Source: Bolinopsis microptera
Lineage: Eukaryota > Ctenophora > Tentaculata > Lobata > Bolinopsidae
Length of the DNA stretch: 64,000 bases
Assembly: GCF_026151205.1 (NCBI RefSeq)
Contig: NC_087074.1
Location: 16,184,462 to 16,248,461 of the forward strand
Reading direction: 5' to 3'
The notes under the pieces were generated by a model. The model was not told the origin of the DNA. It ran no database searches and worked only from the letters and a program-made list of their open reading frames with translations. How positions within the stretch are numbered: the stretch's first letter is position 1; the number at the start of each line of letters is the position of its first letter. Positions 21,901-33,753 of the stretch are shown piece by piece. A program made the translations under genes and the position numbers.

Positions 21901-24374
21901 GCAGAACCTGCTCTAACCCCACACCAGTCAATGGTGGAAGTGACTGTGTCGGAGAAGCTGAGGAATCCAAGGAATGCAACACCCAAGAATGTCAAGGTAA
22001 AAGTCGATTATCAGAATTGAGCAATTGTTTCTTAGTTTCAAAACAATGTTTCTTAGTTTCAAAACTGCTAATAATTTCACAGTATGATTTTGATCTTTCA
22101 TGTTCAGCTTAGAGTTTTTGTGGCTTTCTAACATTTGCATTTATCGCAAACATTAGAAATGTTTTGCTTTATAATATCGGCCTTAAATTATTAGACCTAG
22201 CTGGTTTTCTGTTTTTAACTTGAGTAAAATCCAAAGCTGAGTAATACAAAATATTCGTAAGATTAAGGTCCGCTGATTTACAGGTAACCTAGTTGATGGA
22301 GGCTGGAGTGATTACGGTGTTTGGACAGTCTGCTCGAAGATCTGTGGAGGAGGACAACAGACTCGGGGCAGAACCTGCTCTAACCCCACACCAGTCAATG
22401 GTGGAAGTGAATGTGTTGGAGAAGCTGAGGAATCCAAGGAATGCAACACCCAACAATGTCAAGGTAAAAGTCGATAATCAGAATTGAGCAACGTTTCTTA
22501 GTTTCAAAACTGCTAATAATTTCACAGTATGATTTTGATCTTTCATGTTCAACTTACAGGTTTTGTGGCTTTCTAACATTCGCATTTATCGCAAACATTA
22601 GAAAAGTTTTGCTTTATAATATCGGCCTTAAATTTATAGACCTAGCTGGTTTTCTGTTTTTAACTTGAGTAAAATCCAAAGCTGAGTAATACAAAATATT
22701 CGTAAGATTAAGGTCCGCTGATTTACAGGTAACCTAGTTAATGGAGGCTGGAGTGATTACGGTGTTTGGACAGTCTGCTCGGAGATCTGTGGAGGAGGAG
22801 AACAGACTCGGAGCAGAACCTGCTCTGACCCCACACCAGTCAATGGTGGAAGTGAATGTGTTGGAGAAGCTGAGGAATCCAAGGAATGTAACACCCAAGA
22901 ATGTCAAGGTAAAAGTCGATTATCAGAATTGAGCAATTGTTTCTTAGTTTCAAAACAATGTTTCTTAGTTTCGAAACTGCTAATAATTTCACAGTATGAT
23001 TTTGATCTTTCATGTTCAGCTTACAGTTTTTGTGGCTTTCTAACATTTGCATTTATCGCAAACATTAGAAAAGTTTTGCTTTATAATATCGGCCTTAAAT
23101 TTATAGACCTAGCTGGTTTTCTGTTTTTAACTTGAGTAAAATCCAAAGCTGAGTAATACAAAATATTCTTAAGATTAAGGTCCGCTGATTTACAGGTAAC
23201 CTAGTTGATGGAGGCTGGAGTGATTACGGTGTTTGGACAGTCTGCTCGGAGATCTGTGGAGGAGGAGAACAGACTCGGAGCAGAACCTGCTCTGACCCCA
23301 CACCAGTCAATGGTGGAAGTGAATGTGTTGGACTTGGAGAAGCTGAGGAATCCAAGGAATGTAACACTCAACAATGCCCTAGAAATACGTTCGAAAATGG
23401 TGAGATAAATTTTAAACAACTTAGCAAAATACTATACGTGCCAGGATAGTTAGGGTTAGGGTTAGGGTTAGGGTTAGGGTTAGGGTTAGGGTTAGGGTTA
23501 GGGTTAGGGTTAGGGTTAGGGTTAGGGTGATGATAAATGATCATTCAGTTCGAACTTCGAACAGGTTTGAAAACCTTCCAGCGCCTTTGCACTTGATACA
23601 CGTAGCATTTCCTTTTTCGCGCGTGAAGCCCGGCTGATTCTGCACTCTCCCTTTTCTCCCTTCCTCTCTTCACTCTTCCCACAGAATTATTGAATATTCT
23701 TGAAAGATATTTAATGTAACTTAGATATCCCTAAGTAATCTTTTTGCTATCAGAACATAAACTTAAATCATCGGAGAACTGGTAAATACACAGTCCAGAA
23801 GTTCCACATCTAAGTTACTTAGTTACTAAGTAACCCAAATCATGTAAGTTGTTTAATTTCCGTGCAAATAAATGTAACACGGCCGAATTGCAGGCCAGCT
23901 AATGTAGGACAAACTTTGAACAGGAATGACAAACTTTAGATTTCTGACAATTCAATCACATTGATTAAATCAATTTAACAATATGAATACGTATTATTTC
24001 GACCTAACTCATTTCAGGAAACTTTCCATTTGTGTGGCGGGTCAAATGTCCTGAAGTCCAAACTTTCACTGCAACGTTAACTGAAAAAGTAAATATTTAT
24101 CTAGATTATGTTGCTCGACTCTTTCATTCCTTCACTTAAAAGATTTTAATCAATAATACGTTATTAGCCAATAAGTATACTTATATACGCTGTATGTAGC
24201 TATACATACATACATGACATACAATGTGCAGCTTATTGTTAAATCTCTACTCATGTTTAGATGAACGACGGAAATATCACCGCTGCTCTTTTGTTCCACA
24301 CATCCGAACCGGGCTTCTCAGAAGCTACCAAACCTATTTCGATGATCCAATTATTCGCCAGCTGGATAACATGA
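18925..24374 (+). CDS. Secreted fucolectin-like / Ig-like / TSP1 x7 protein, copy 2
   Basis: Thirteen exons: 18925-18982 signal peptide ([14 protein letters not shown]); 19164-19299 and 19412-19734 fucolectin-like discoidin domain; 19997-20293 Ig-like; 20491-20660, 20883-21062, 21350-21529, 21817-21996, 22284-22463, 22729-22908 and 23196-23399 TSP1 repeats 1-7; 24018-24088; 24261-24374 with stop. The lectin part has [15 protein letters not shown] and RLDRYSIR, which fits the RxDx4(R/K) fucose-site pattern, though the usual upstream His is not seen. The Ig-like exon has SCTV, AWSGY and YTCTVSS. TSP1 repeats show CSEICGGG, so the usual O-fucose Ser/Thr between the cysteines is Ile; repeats 2-7 have WSDYGVW with Tyr for the middle Trp. 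All module borders are phase 1. TSP1 exon 1 lacks one base (AAGAATG for AAGGAATG), giving a frameshift unless that phase-symmetric exon is skipped, which would leave 700 residues. The role is inferred: extracellular glycan binding, perhaps immune. Confidence 0.8.
20883..23399 (+). repeat. Tandem amplification of a TSP1 exon-intron cassette
   Basis: Six TSP1 exons are spaced 467, 467, 467, 445 and 467 bp apart. Exons and the introns between them are nearly identical, including the intronic AAGGTCCGCTGATTTACAG acceptor region. The shorter 445-bp spacing comes from a missing 22-bp CAATGTTTCTTAGTTTCAAA-type repeat in one intron. All exons are 180 nt and phase 1-1, so any number of copies keeps the frame. 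The last has a 6-bp in-frame insertion and an extended end. High identity of introns shows recent unequal exchange or gene conversion. Confidence 0.95.
23451..23527 (+). repeat. Interstitial telomeric repeat (TTAGGG), about 13 units
   Basis: An uninterrupted TTAGGG array lies in the intron after the last TSP1 exon of copy 2. The matching intron in copy 1 reads straight through, so the array was gained after the duplication. This is the usual animal telomere unit and such blocks commonly mark repair of a double-strand break. Confidence 0.95.
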
Positions 24375-26061
24375 ACTCGATTTTTCCTAACTTATCTGTA
24401 TCATACCTTATTTGGGGGTAATAATTAGGTGGACGGACAAACGGTTAACCAAACAGTCAAGCTTGGCACCAACGTAATGTCCGATAAGCTTTTTTGAGAA
24501 CTTTTCTCGAGGAACCTTCATAATTATTCGGCCAAGACGACTATTTCATTAATACACGACTTTTGTAATCTCATTACACAGATTTATTTCATAGTTAATA
24601 GTTTACTCTGCAGACTCGTTGAATTTATTTCGCGAACTCTCAGAAGTATATTTAACTTTGTTTGATCATTCATTGAGCAATTTGTCATAATTTATTGATA
24701 ATTCTAGAATAAGTTGTTTCATTTCTTGTTGTAACGATTTTTACCCACTTAGCACTTGGCACAAGACACAAATGAGCTACTGAAAGCTAAATAGACAGGA
24801 CCCTAAAAGTCAACCTTAGACAGGACCCATACCTAAGAAAACTTTATTGCCGTTTCCTTGATCAAAACTTCTCAGTTTTGACTGAATTGTGAACAAATTA
24901 AATGTCCACAACGGAAGTTTCTGGTAAGATCTGGGGCACCCCGCACCATTATTTATTATGCAAGAGTCTGGTTGTTCTGTGTTCGGTTTACATACGACAT
25001 ACGTATAACCGCCAACAATAAGGGGATATACTGCTTTTCTTTTCGTTGTATTGACCCTTCTTATCTAATTTTATTAAATAAAATAAATCGTATATATAAT
25101 AGGGATCCTAGAAAATTTAAATGTTTTGAATGAATTCTGGAGAGTTCATATTTCGCGCTTGCTATAAAAGCGTGCGCGCGGCGTCGTTTTCAATCACACA
25201 CGGCGCTTACCACAATTAAAGAACTGTACAAAATTTGTATTCGCGTCCAAACAAAACGTTTGAAAAAGAGACAGGCCTCAGATTGCCCTATTTTGATTGG
25301 TTATGTTTCGCCCCTAATTATTCTTCGAACAAAAGTCAACTGTCAAGCTCTAAACGTTAGTAATCATTTACACTCACCTTGTTAAAGAAGGTTACAACTT
25401 GTTCTTGCAATCTTGCACCTCTAAATATGAGGTGATGCATTCGCTGATCATTATTTTCTCCTGTGATTCTCTAAATCAATGACATTCTATTTTCATTGAA
25501 TTTGTCATTTCATAACAGAATAAAAGCCCAAAATCAATGTTAGGCTAACGAAATTTAAGTTAAAAATTTGAAGGAAGTGGATGTAACTTGTGATAAGTTT
25601 GGGAATATAACAGCTTCCATCTTATGAGTATTGCTGAAAGCACAGTGTAAGGCCTACACGGACCGCCTCTAACTAGCCAATCCCTGTTTACATGCCGTGT
25701 AGCAGGGGACTAGTAATCGGAAATACATAGTTAAGAGAAAAGTAAAATAGTTTCATTCAAATTTGTTAAACCATATCAATACTGTTTTCATTATTAAATT
25801 TCATTTATTCATACAACAAAACTGTAAACCAATTGTCATGCTTGAGTCTCCTGTCACAACTTCATAAACGTCTGATAAATATTATTTACAATAATAGCAC
25901 TGTACGGCCTAAAAACATAAGACAATAATAAGATCGCAATTTACTAATTAACTAACTAGTAATCAATTAACTGATATCAGAAAGCAATCGTAAGTCTGGG
26001 AAACAACACCAAACCAAGAAAAGAATCGCTAAGAATAAGTCAAATTAACACAGTTCACAGT
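24375..26061. other. Intergenic, no recognised gene
   Basis: AT-rich DNA between the convergent 3' ends of lectin copy 2 (plus) and CEP57 (minus). No supported frame, RNA gene or terminal inverted repeats were seen. It should hold both polyadenylation regions. Confidence 0.5.
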
Positions 26062-29000
26062 TCATATCCATTGGAGATCTTTATTAGAGAGAACATCTCG
26101 AATGTTCTTAACTTTAGTAAGAAGCTCGCGAGTGTTGCTCCCCCTAACACAGATCTGTACTTCTCTGTTAGACAGATTAGACAAAGGTCGGGAGGATGGG
26201 ACAGCTTGAGCTCGGACCACGCGCTCTTTTGATTCGTTCTCCAGCTGCGAGGAATTAAACATTTAGGTCATTGATCAGAAAACAAAAACTTATGAAATTG
26301 CTCAATCTGTCGTCCGAGAAAACGATTCTTGAGTAACTCTCGATGCCTTGCTGTTAATATTAAAATGGAGTCAATTCGGAGCAGAGCAAAAAGAACTGTT
26401 CGGCTAATAGGGCAAACAGCGACCACCGCTTAAGAGCCGGTTAAGAGCCGTTTAAGAGCCGTTTAAGAACAGCTTAAGAGCCGCTTAAGAACCGTTTAAG
26501 AACCGTTTAAGAACCGGCCAAGAACCGGCTAAGAACCGTTTAAGAACCGGTTAAGAACCGGTTAAGAGCCGGTTTAGAGCCGGTCAAGAGCCGGTGAGCG
26601 GCCGCTTAAAAACCGTCCAAGGACCGCTTAAGAACCGCTTAAGAACCGTTGAAGAACCGCCTCTAAAACTGCATTTAAACAACCTAAGAACCAACTTAGA
26701 GCCGTTTAAGAACCGGTTAAGAACCGTCTAAGGACCGCTTAAGAACCGGTTAAGAACCGGCTCTTAACCGGTTAAGAACCGCCTATAGAAAACAGATTTC
26801 TAAATCTACTAATAAACTTAGAGCCGTTTAAGAACCGGTTAAGAACCGGATAAGAACCGGCTCTTAACCGGTTAAGAACCGCCTATAGAAAACAGATTTA
26901 TAAATCTACTTATCAACCTAGAGCCGGATAAGAACCGGCTCTTAACCGGTTCTTAACCGGTTCTTAACCGGTTCTTAAGCGGTTCTTAGCCGGTTCTTAG
27001 CCGGTTCTTAAACGGTTCTTAAGCGGCTCTTAAGCGGTTCTTAAACGGCTCTTAAACGGCTCTTAACCGGCTCTTAAGCGGTGGTCGGTCTTTGACCTAA
27101 TTCCCGCTTTGACTGTTCAAAGCTGTTCAAAGCTAACGATTTAAAAATTATATCTTAAAATTCACATTTGGCGTTGCATCTCTAATGACCACGATAAAAC
27201 CATAATTTTGTGGAGCGCAGATCTGTTAATATCCAACTGTAGTGATGCAGGCATTTTATGGTCTCATATAATAACCTTTTGCTAAGTCAAGGAGTTATCG
27301 CATCTTAAAATTTTAAATACTTCGATAGTATAAACAGCTCTTTTTAGTCTTTCATAAAAACTATTTTTGAGTCATCGGGATGACGAACATGCTTGTGTTT
27401 TTCAAGTATTACAAGTTTTTACAATTGAATTGGAGGCTAAAAAGGAATATACAACAACTTTCTTCAATTAATAAATGCGAGTTTGTGGATATGGAAAGAG
27501 GAAATTAAATTCTCAGATGAAACCCTTTTGGGTACCTTTTTGAGGCAGGATTTCAGTTTCTTGATATGAGAAACTTTCTTTTCCATTTGATCAGAAATAT
27601 AGCTGAGTCGTTTTTGTGTATCTGAGTCGGAGGGGTCTGGTACGGATGAAATCTTTTGAAGCTCACTGAAAAGTTAATTTCCTTGTTAGCAAATGAATTA
27701 CGGCACAAGATATTCAAAAACTAATATCTAACATGATATATGAGTTCTTTTGTCTGCAACATCACAGTAAGTTAACTAAGTTTGGAGCTACAGGTCAACC
27801 GTGCCCTAATCCCTAATTACTAAACTAATTGCTTCTTAAAATATTATACATAATACATGAAATTCTTATTTAAACATTTGCTCCGTTTTGTTATCAATAA
27901 TTGCCATTGTGGTGCTCCCGCCCTATGGCCTATTAACCTCTGGTTAACAAACTTTTCAAGGGAAACCTTCCAATCGCTACAGACAACTTGCACTTTCGAG
28001 TATATATTATACATTTGATTGTCGGGGACGAAGTGGGAGTCTCCACAAAATGTTTTCGAAACGTCGACAACATTTTGTTTATTATTATTTATTATCATAA
28101 ATATGATCGACCCACTCACAAGAGCGAAAAAAGATGCCTACCGTATATATATTAGAGAGCAACTGCCTGGAAAACTAGTGCTTTTATTTGATCTCAACCA
28201 TCAACACTATTAATAAGATTGTTGGGTACATTAAATCTCGTGATTACTGATTACTTACAAAGTGAGGGCCCCCAAATCGTCCTCGAGTCCGCTTATAACT
28301 TGTTTTATCTCCTTCCCCGAACTTCCTCCTCCTTTCTTTGTACGCTGTTTTGTACTTATTCTGGCACACCGTGCAGGGTTCTCGTGCTTGAGAGCTGATA
28401 ACCTGCCATTCAATATTGTGATTACATTTTAATGATGAGGGTAGAGTGGAGAAGATAGGAATTGTATCAGTGATATTAATTTGGTTCTAGGGAACTACAA
28501 TATATTAAATTATTTGAACCTCGTATAGTACACATTTTTTGTTTCTAACTTTCTAAAATTCCAAAACGAACTTTTAATCATCACATTCTGATATTTTTTT
28601 CGATTCTGCTTTGTATACTGATCAAAATAAAGTGGATACAATTATTGTAATTATCAAGCATGTTATTTGATACCCGTACGAATCGAATCAGTCACAAAAT
28701 TTTAGCCGGTGAAATGTATAATAAGCTTGATCATGAGTTAAATTACAAACTCGGTTTCAATTACACCCGTTTAGATGGCCAAGACTTCTAGAGCTATAAT
28801 GACGTTCAAGATTGTATTTTTGCTGTCAGTTATGGTCGACATCTACATCGCAGAGGAACCAACAGGTTTATATACAAGTCCCAACATACTATTTACAGAA
28901 CATTTAAATTAAAATAGTTTTCGAGAGAACATACCAATTTAAAGCTGTCTCTAATAATTGAAATAGATAGAGATCATGTTTTCGTCAATTAAAAAATCTT

Positions 29001-32000
29001 TCAACAGAAGATCAAACGCAATGGAAAGATGTCGGAGAGCGGAGAAAAGAGATAAACATAGATTTGGAAACAGCACCCCTGCAAATACAAACAAACTCCC
29101 TAATTGGCAGTGGGGACTTCATTAGAGTCAGGTTTCTCACAAAGTCACGTGATTCAGCTGGCTCCATCTACGTGGCTTTCTCTGACCCTTTGAAGTACAA
29201 GGTGGGGTACTGCAATAGTAAATTTCTGGAGTTTAGCGGAAATATTTCTGAATGTGATACCCAAACTAAAATCTGGACCATTGAACGAGACACTTCTTGT
29301 CTAACTTTTTCTTGCAATGATGTGGAGCTTTTCCGCTATTTCTATTCGACGTCAAAGCAGGATAGTTGCAACCACTGGAGCCGCGCAGTGGCAAAGATAG
29401 TATTCAGAGGATCGAATGTGAGCCCGGCAGATACTGCATCTGACATGTACCGAGCCAAGCCATCTCATAAAACAGGTAAACAGTCGCTCAGTCATACCCA
29501 ACCAAACTTTCAATTGCATTATTGCGGTACAAGAATAACTAAAATAATTTGCGACGAAATTTTTTTACAACATCAGGTTGTTTCGAAACGGAAGAAACTA
29601 AACTTGACGGGGTTGTTTTGAGCCCCCCACTACCAGCAGAACCAGGAACAGTGATGGAAGTGAGGTGTAAAACCCCTGGACATGTTCTAATAAAGGGAGA
29701 TAAGGAGGTGACATGTGCTGGAGATAATGTCTTACAGTTCTCTGTTCTACCAGAGTGTAAGCTGAGTGGGCGGGAACCAGGTTGGTGTGGAAATGATCAC
29801 TGCTATAATAAACTTATACTTACATCCAATATTGTGACGTCTACTTAATTTGTTTGTCATCTAATCACTAATTTCTAGGGTTTTCAAATTCGGTGTTCAA
29901 TGTTCATATCAAAATACCTTTACATAGGGTGAATCGGTATTTTGATTATTGAACTCGTAAACTCATGAAAGTGAGGACCACAATTTCATGTAAGTCGTAA
30001 TTTTAACGGTTAAAGCAAAAGTCAGCAAAAGAAAAGTTAACAAGATCAACTTTCTAAAACAAGAGCTATTTAAACTTTAGCAGTTACTTTACTTACATCT
30101 GCTGGACGTTAGCGGTAAGTGAGTGAGAAGGGTGAGCGGATCTGCCACACACGAAAGGTATAGTTCTCTTAAGATCGGCAGGAGGAGCTGAGGATACCCT
30201 TATTGAGGGAGCAGAGCTCTGAGGTATGGAGCTACCGGTACTAGACGGTCTCTGAGGAGGGGAGGGTTAGGGGACTACTCACTACTGTTATCTGTGTTTA
30301 TTTGGGGAATGCTGTTATCTGTGTCTATATGGTATGAGCAGGAACTTAGAACATAAACAGGTGCTGTTTCTTTTCATATCAAATTTAATGGATGCATTAT
30401 AATTGCTAATTGCTGAAGATTAGGCATATTTTTAATTCAGTTTGTATGAGGAGTATTTTGATTTTTGTTATTAAATCACATTAAGTGTTACACCAAGTTT
30501 ATTGTGAATAATACAATTCAACAACATAGCTAACCTTTCGTTTTTTCTTCTTCTTATTTTCGTCTCTTACAGGAGGATCAGGGGAAGGAGGGAGAGAAGG
30601 AGTTATACTCAGCATCAGATTCTTGTTCTCTTCTGTTACTCGCGCTAACTGGGATTCCTATACTTAGTTAGAGATAAACAGTAAAATTCCATTACATTCC
30701 AAAGCACAAAGGTCCCGTCCATTAGAGTGCAGTACACAATACACATCTTAGAATTCCCAATTCGTTTAACCAAGCTATTCCACACCCCGGATGCACACAA
30801 AGACATGATGCAGAGATTTGTTTATTTCGTAAGCACAAAATCACATGCACTTTATTATCACAAGAATTGAGTTTGCATGTAGACAGGCATTTTTGCAAGT
30901 ATAAACTATGAAGAACTACTTTCTAAAATGCTGAATATTTTCGGAATAATACATTGTGATTTATGATTTTTGAAGAACGTGTAGAGTTTAACGTGTACGT
31001 CTATCTAATGATGCTACTTTTCTCGATAGAAAATTATATACTCAGAAAATAAACTTAACCAATCACCGAACTTGGTTAACTCTAACTCTAGATGTAAATA
31101 TTTCCCAGATTTGTCATACCTGCTCAGTTTGCTCCATCAATTTCTCGTGATTCTGTCGCTCACTGTGCAGCTTTCCCTCCAGTCCTTGTATCTTACCCTG
31201 CAAAGATTTCAATTATGATTTTAAATTTACATACTTCAATACAGTATTTTTCTATCCGAGAGAAATCGCCATATTTCTATTACAACCTTTTAAATGCTAG
31301 ATGGAAAGATTAAGCCCAGTTGTAATGTTTCACTTAATATTCAGGTGAAACTAATACGACAGAAAGTCCTAAATCAAGCTTTTTATATAAAGAAAGTAAC
31401 AGTAATTTGACTGTTCTGCATAAAATTATCTAGAAGAAGTAACCTCTGCCAGATTATGAGCAGTGTTTAGTTTGTAACATTCCATCTCCAACTCAGCTAT
31501 CTTCTTATTTTGCCTCTCCAGCTCTTCCTTTGTTGATCTCCCGACCTGGTCAATGGAATAGAATCATTCATACAAAATGCTCATTCATTCCTTGCCCAAA
31601 ATAACCAGAAAATGAAAGCTAAAACTTTTAGAAAGGTTTTAAGTTGAAACTTGATGTGCTTCAAAAGTGCAATGTCAGTAATAAACTTCTGTTAACCAGT
31701 ACTAGTGAACATCAATATACTCTATAAAAATAACAGTACCTGGTTCTCTTTCTCCTGTTCAATAGCACACATCCTCTCAGTAGCCTTGACCCTCTCCTGC
31801 TCAGCGTTATGAACCAGTCTTCTCATGTACTCCAGCTGTTTCTCTAGGATACTCACTTTACTGTCGTGTTGTTTCTTAGAGGAACTCTTAGAGGAACTGG
31901 TCACTTCTACGGACAAGGTGTTAGTACTTGGAAATGTGTTACAGAAAGGTATATAGATTAGTGGATACTATCTAGGACCTGGCTATGTGACCGTTCATTT

Positions 32001-33158
32001 TTATTTTAAGGAAAAAGAACGGAATATTTACGAGTTCTGCCCACCTGATTTCTTATCCTTGGTAGGTCTGACGTAAGTAGCGTACGGTTGAGAACTAGAA
32101 GGACAGTACAGAGCTCTGGCTTTTGTCAGCAAAGCTTCCACTTTATCATCATTAGCATCTGTAAGTGCAGCGTCAGATTTATACTCAATCCTTCTAGACG
32201 AAATGTTTTGGTCGGTTTCAGGGTTGTAGCTCAACTTCTGAGGTTGAATTGCTTCTGATGAGCCGTCTCCTTGAGCGGAGTCTGGTCGCTGATAATCTTC
32301 CTTATCAGTCGGTGTTGATGTGTTGGTTGGTTGAAGCCGGTACATAACCTTCTCGTCTCCTTTTGAAGCCCATGATTCAGAGACTGTGGAAGTAAGTTGC
32401 TAAGTTGCTGGTTCTATTTCAAACTTGTAAAGGAGATTAGAAACATTTCAAGCGAAGAGAGGGTTAAGTTTAGCTAATTAGTTTGATATTAGATAATAGC
32501 CCATTATAAAACATACCTTTTGCTTTATTCACAAGATCCTTGTAGGTATTTGCTTCCTTTTCTAGGCTACCAAAATTCTTCTCTGCTTGGACACGTTCTA
32601 GCTCAAGCTTCTTTATCTTCAGCTGTAACGTCTGCAGAGCTCTGATCACGGCTGAATAATAGATAATGGTAATCTCGATTTAAATCAATCAGTATTCAAG
32701 CATGAAGCTCAGCTTCGGATATACATCTACGAATGAAGCTGCAACAATTTATTGACAAAATACCACCAGGTAAGCTCTCTTACCGTCACTACTGGAGGAG
32801 GTATGAAGACTGTTCTCAGCTGATATTGGTAACTCTCTGAATGGGTGGGGTGTGCCCATCACACTCTGCTGTGAATTGTGGGTTACTGGAGGGCAAAGAG
32901 AAAACGTTGCTACCGATCAATAGAATTATTCTGTGAAGTTTATTGTTCGACTGTATAGAAATATTGATTTTATGAATATGGAATTAGAGATTAAATATTA
33001 CGGTATATAATGCGAATTGCGACCTCTATTCAGTATGTACATATGTATTCAAATTTTGCTCTATTTTAAATTACATTACAATTTGAATTCAATAAATTAA
33101 ATATAATTACCAAATCGCTGATGACGCTATCGTTGTCGTCCATGATTGAAGCTGACAT
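26062..33158 (-). CDS. CEP57: CEP57 family centrosomal protein
   Basis: Twelve exons on the minus strand join in consistent phases to give 550 residues (human CEP57 is 500): 33158-33111, 32868-32784, 32651-32517, 32383-32045, 31906-31740, 31545-31444, 31197-31120, 30657-30571, 30251-30097, 28402-28259, 27665-27536, 26244-26062. Exon 3 encodes the N-terminal coiled coil (AVIRALQTLQLKIKKLELER), typical of the CEP57 localisation domain. Exon 5 has VSILEKQLEYMRRLV, a hallmark of the family. Exons 6-8 extend the coiled coil. Exon 9 has IPFVCGRSAHPSHSLTANVQ, exon 10 ISGLEDDLGAL, and the last exon ends LSNKDLQW near the stop, matching the C-terminal microtubule-binding region. The protein localises to pericentriolar material and anchors microtubules. 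Intron 11 holds a large foldback; intron 9 holds the plus-strand sushi gene. The start is the first ATG of the outer exon. Confidence 0.9.
26420..27087. repeat. Large self-complementary decamer array in CEP57 intron 11
   Basis: About 668 bp built almost entirely of 10-bp units such as TTAAGAACCG, TTAAGAGCCG and TTAACCGGTT. Units in the left half run as (T)TAAGAACCGG and in the right half as their reverse complement, so the whole forms one long imperfect hairpin. The outer ends are perfect inverted repeats (CGACCACCGCTTAAGAGCC). A roughly 100-bp sub-block with ATAGAAAACAGATT is repeated near 26785 and 26885. No coding capacity. Confidence 0.95.
28775..29848 (+). CDS. Secreted protein with C-terminal sushi-like domain, three exons
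   Basis: Exons 28775-28865, 29008-29475 and 29577-29848 join in phase 1 to give 276 residues. The N-terminus contains a signal peptide (internal Met: MTFKIVFLLSVMVDIYIAE). Exon 2 encodes a compact domain of about 155 residues with repeated beta-strand character (FIRVRFLTKSRD, GSIYVAFSDP, LTFSCNDVELF) ending in CNHWSRAVAKIVFRGSN. I cannot place it, although a farnesoic-acid-O-methyltransferase-like or cnidarian-specific beta domain is possible. Exon 3 has the sushi/CCP pattern: Cys, PPLPAEPGTVMEVRCKTPG, VTCAGDN, then PEC. The frame then runs about 26 residues to a stop, so the last exon may be terminal or a further donor (CCAG|GTTGGT) may be used. It lies in CEP57 intron 9 on the opposite strand. 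Likely extracellular. Confidence 0.65.
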
Positions 33159-33753
33159 GTAACGCTACGTCGAAAAAGTAAAATAATAAGACTTATAAGT
33201 AAAACTAAATCATGAGTACAACAAATAGAAAGTTAACAATGAGGTTGCTATGCCTGAGGTATTACTAATCACGAGAGGTTCCCTTCTTAGGAACTTGCCA
33301 CATGAATGTGATATAAAAAGTTTTTATCAAAGGTATCTACTAGAGATAATTGGTTCTTCTACTAAGCGACAATATCAATGTTTTCAGTTTTGTTTTGACA
33401 TAAGTTGTGAAATAACAGAAGAGCAGAAGGACAACGAATGGTATTGGGAAAGCAACAAATATTGTAAAATATACAGAAATAAACAAAATCATTTCAACAT
33501 ATAACCAATAAAGGTGTTATTAAAAAATTTATAAACATTATCATTAACGTTACTGCAGCCAGAATAAAAATGTCTTCACAACGTGAGAATCATGGACATT
33601 ACAAAAGTACTGAAATTACAATCAAAAGATTACCGCACCAAAATTACTTCAACAAAAAACGAAATTTACTTGAACATAATGAAATAAACATACAATATTA
33701 TATGAAATGAAATGAACATTAATTTGACTGAAATTAAATACTCTTTTTATACA

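Noticed and set aside
20438-23419. Minus-strand frames across the TSP1 exons
   Set aside because: Shadows of the plus-strand exons; they recur only because the exons are duplicated.
26420-27087. CRISPR-like array (short regular repeats)
   Set aside because: Units are contiguous decamers without unique spacers, inside an animal intron.
33250-33504. An 84-codon plus-strand frame between CEP57 and HFM1
   Set aside because: No start context, signal peptide, splice partner or known motif; AT-rich composition gives such frames by chance.
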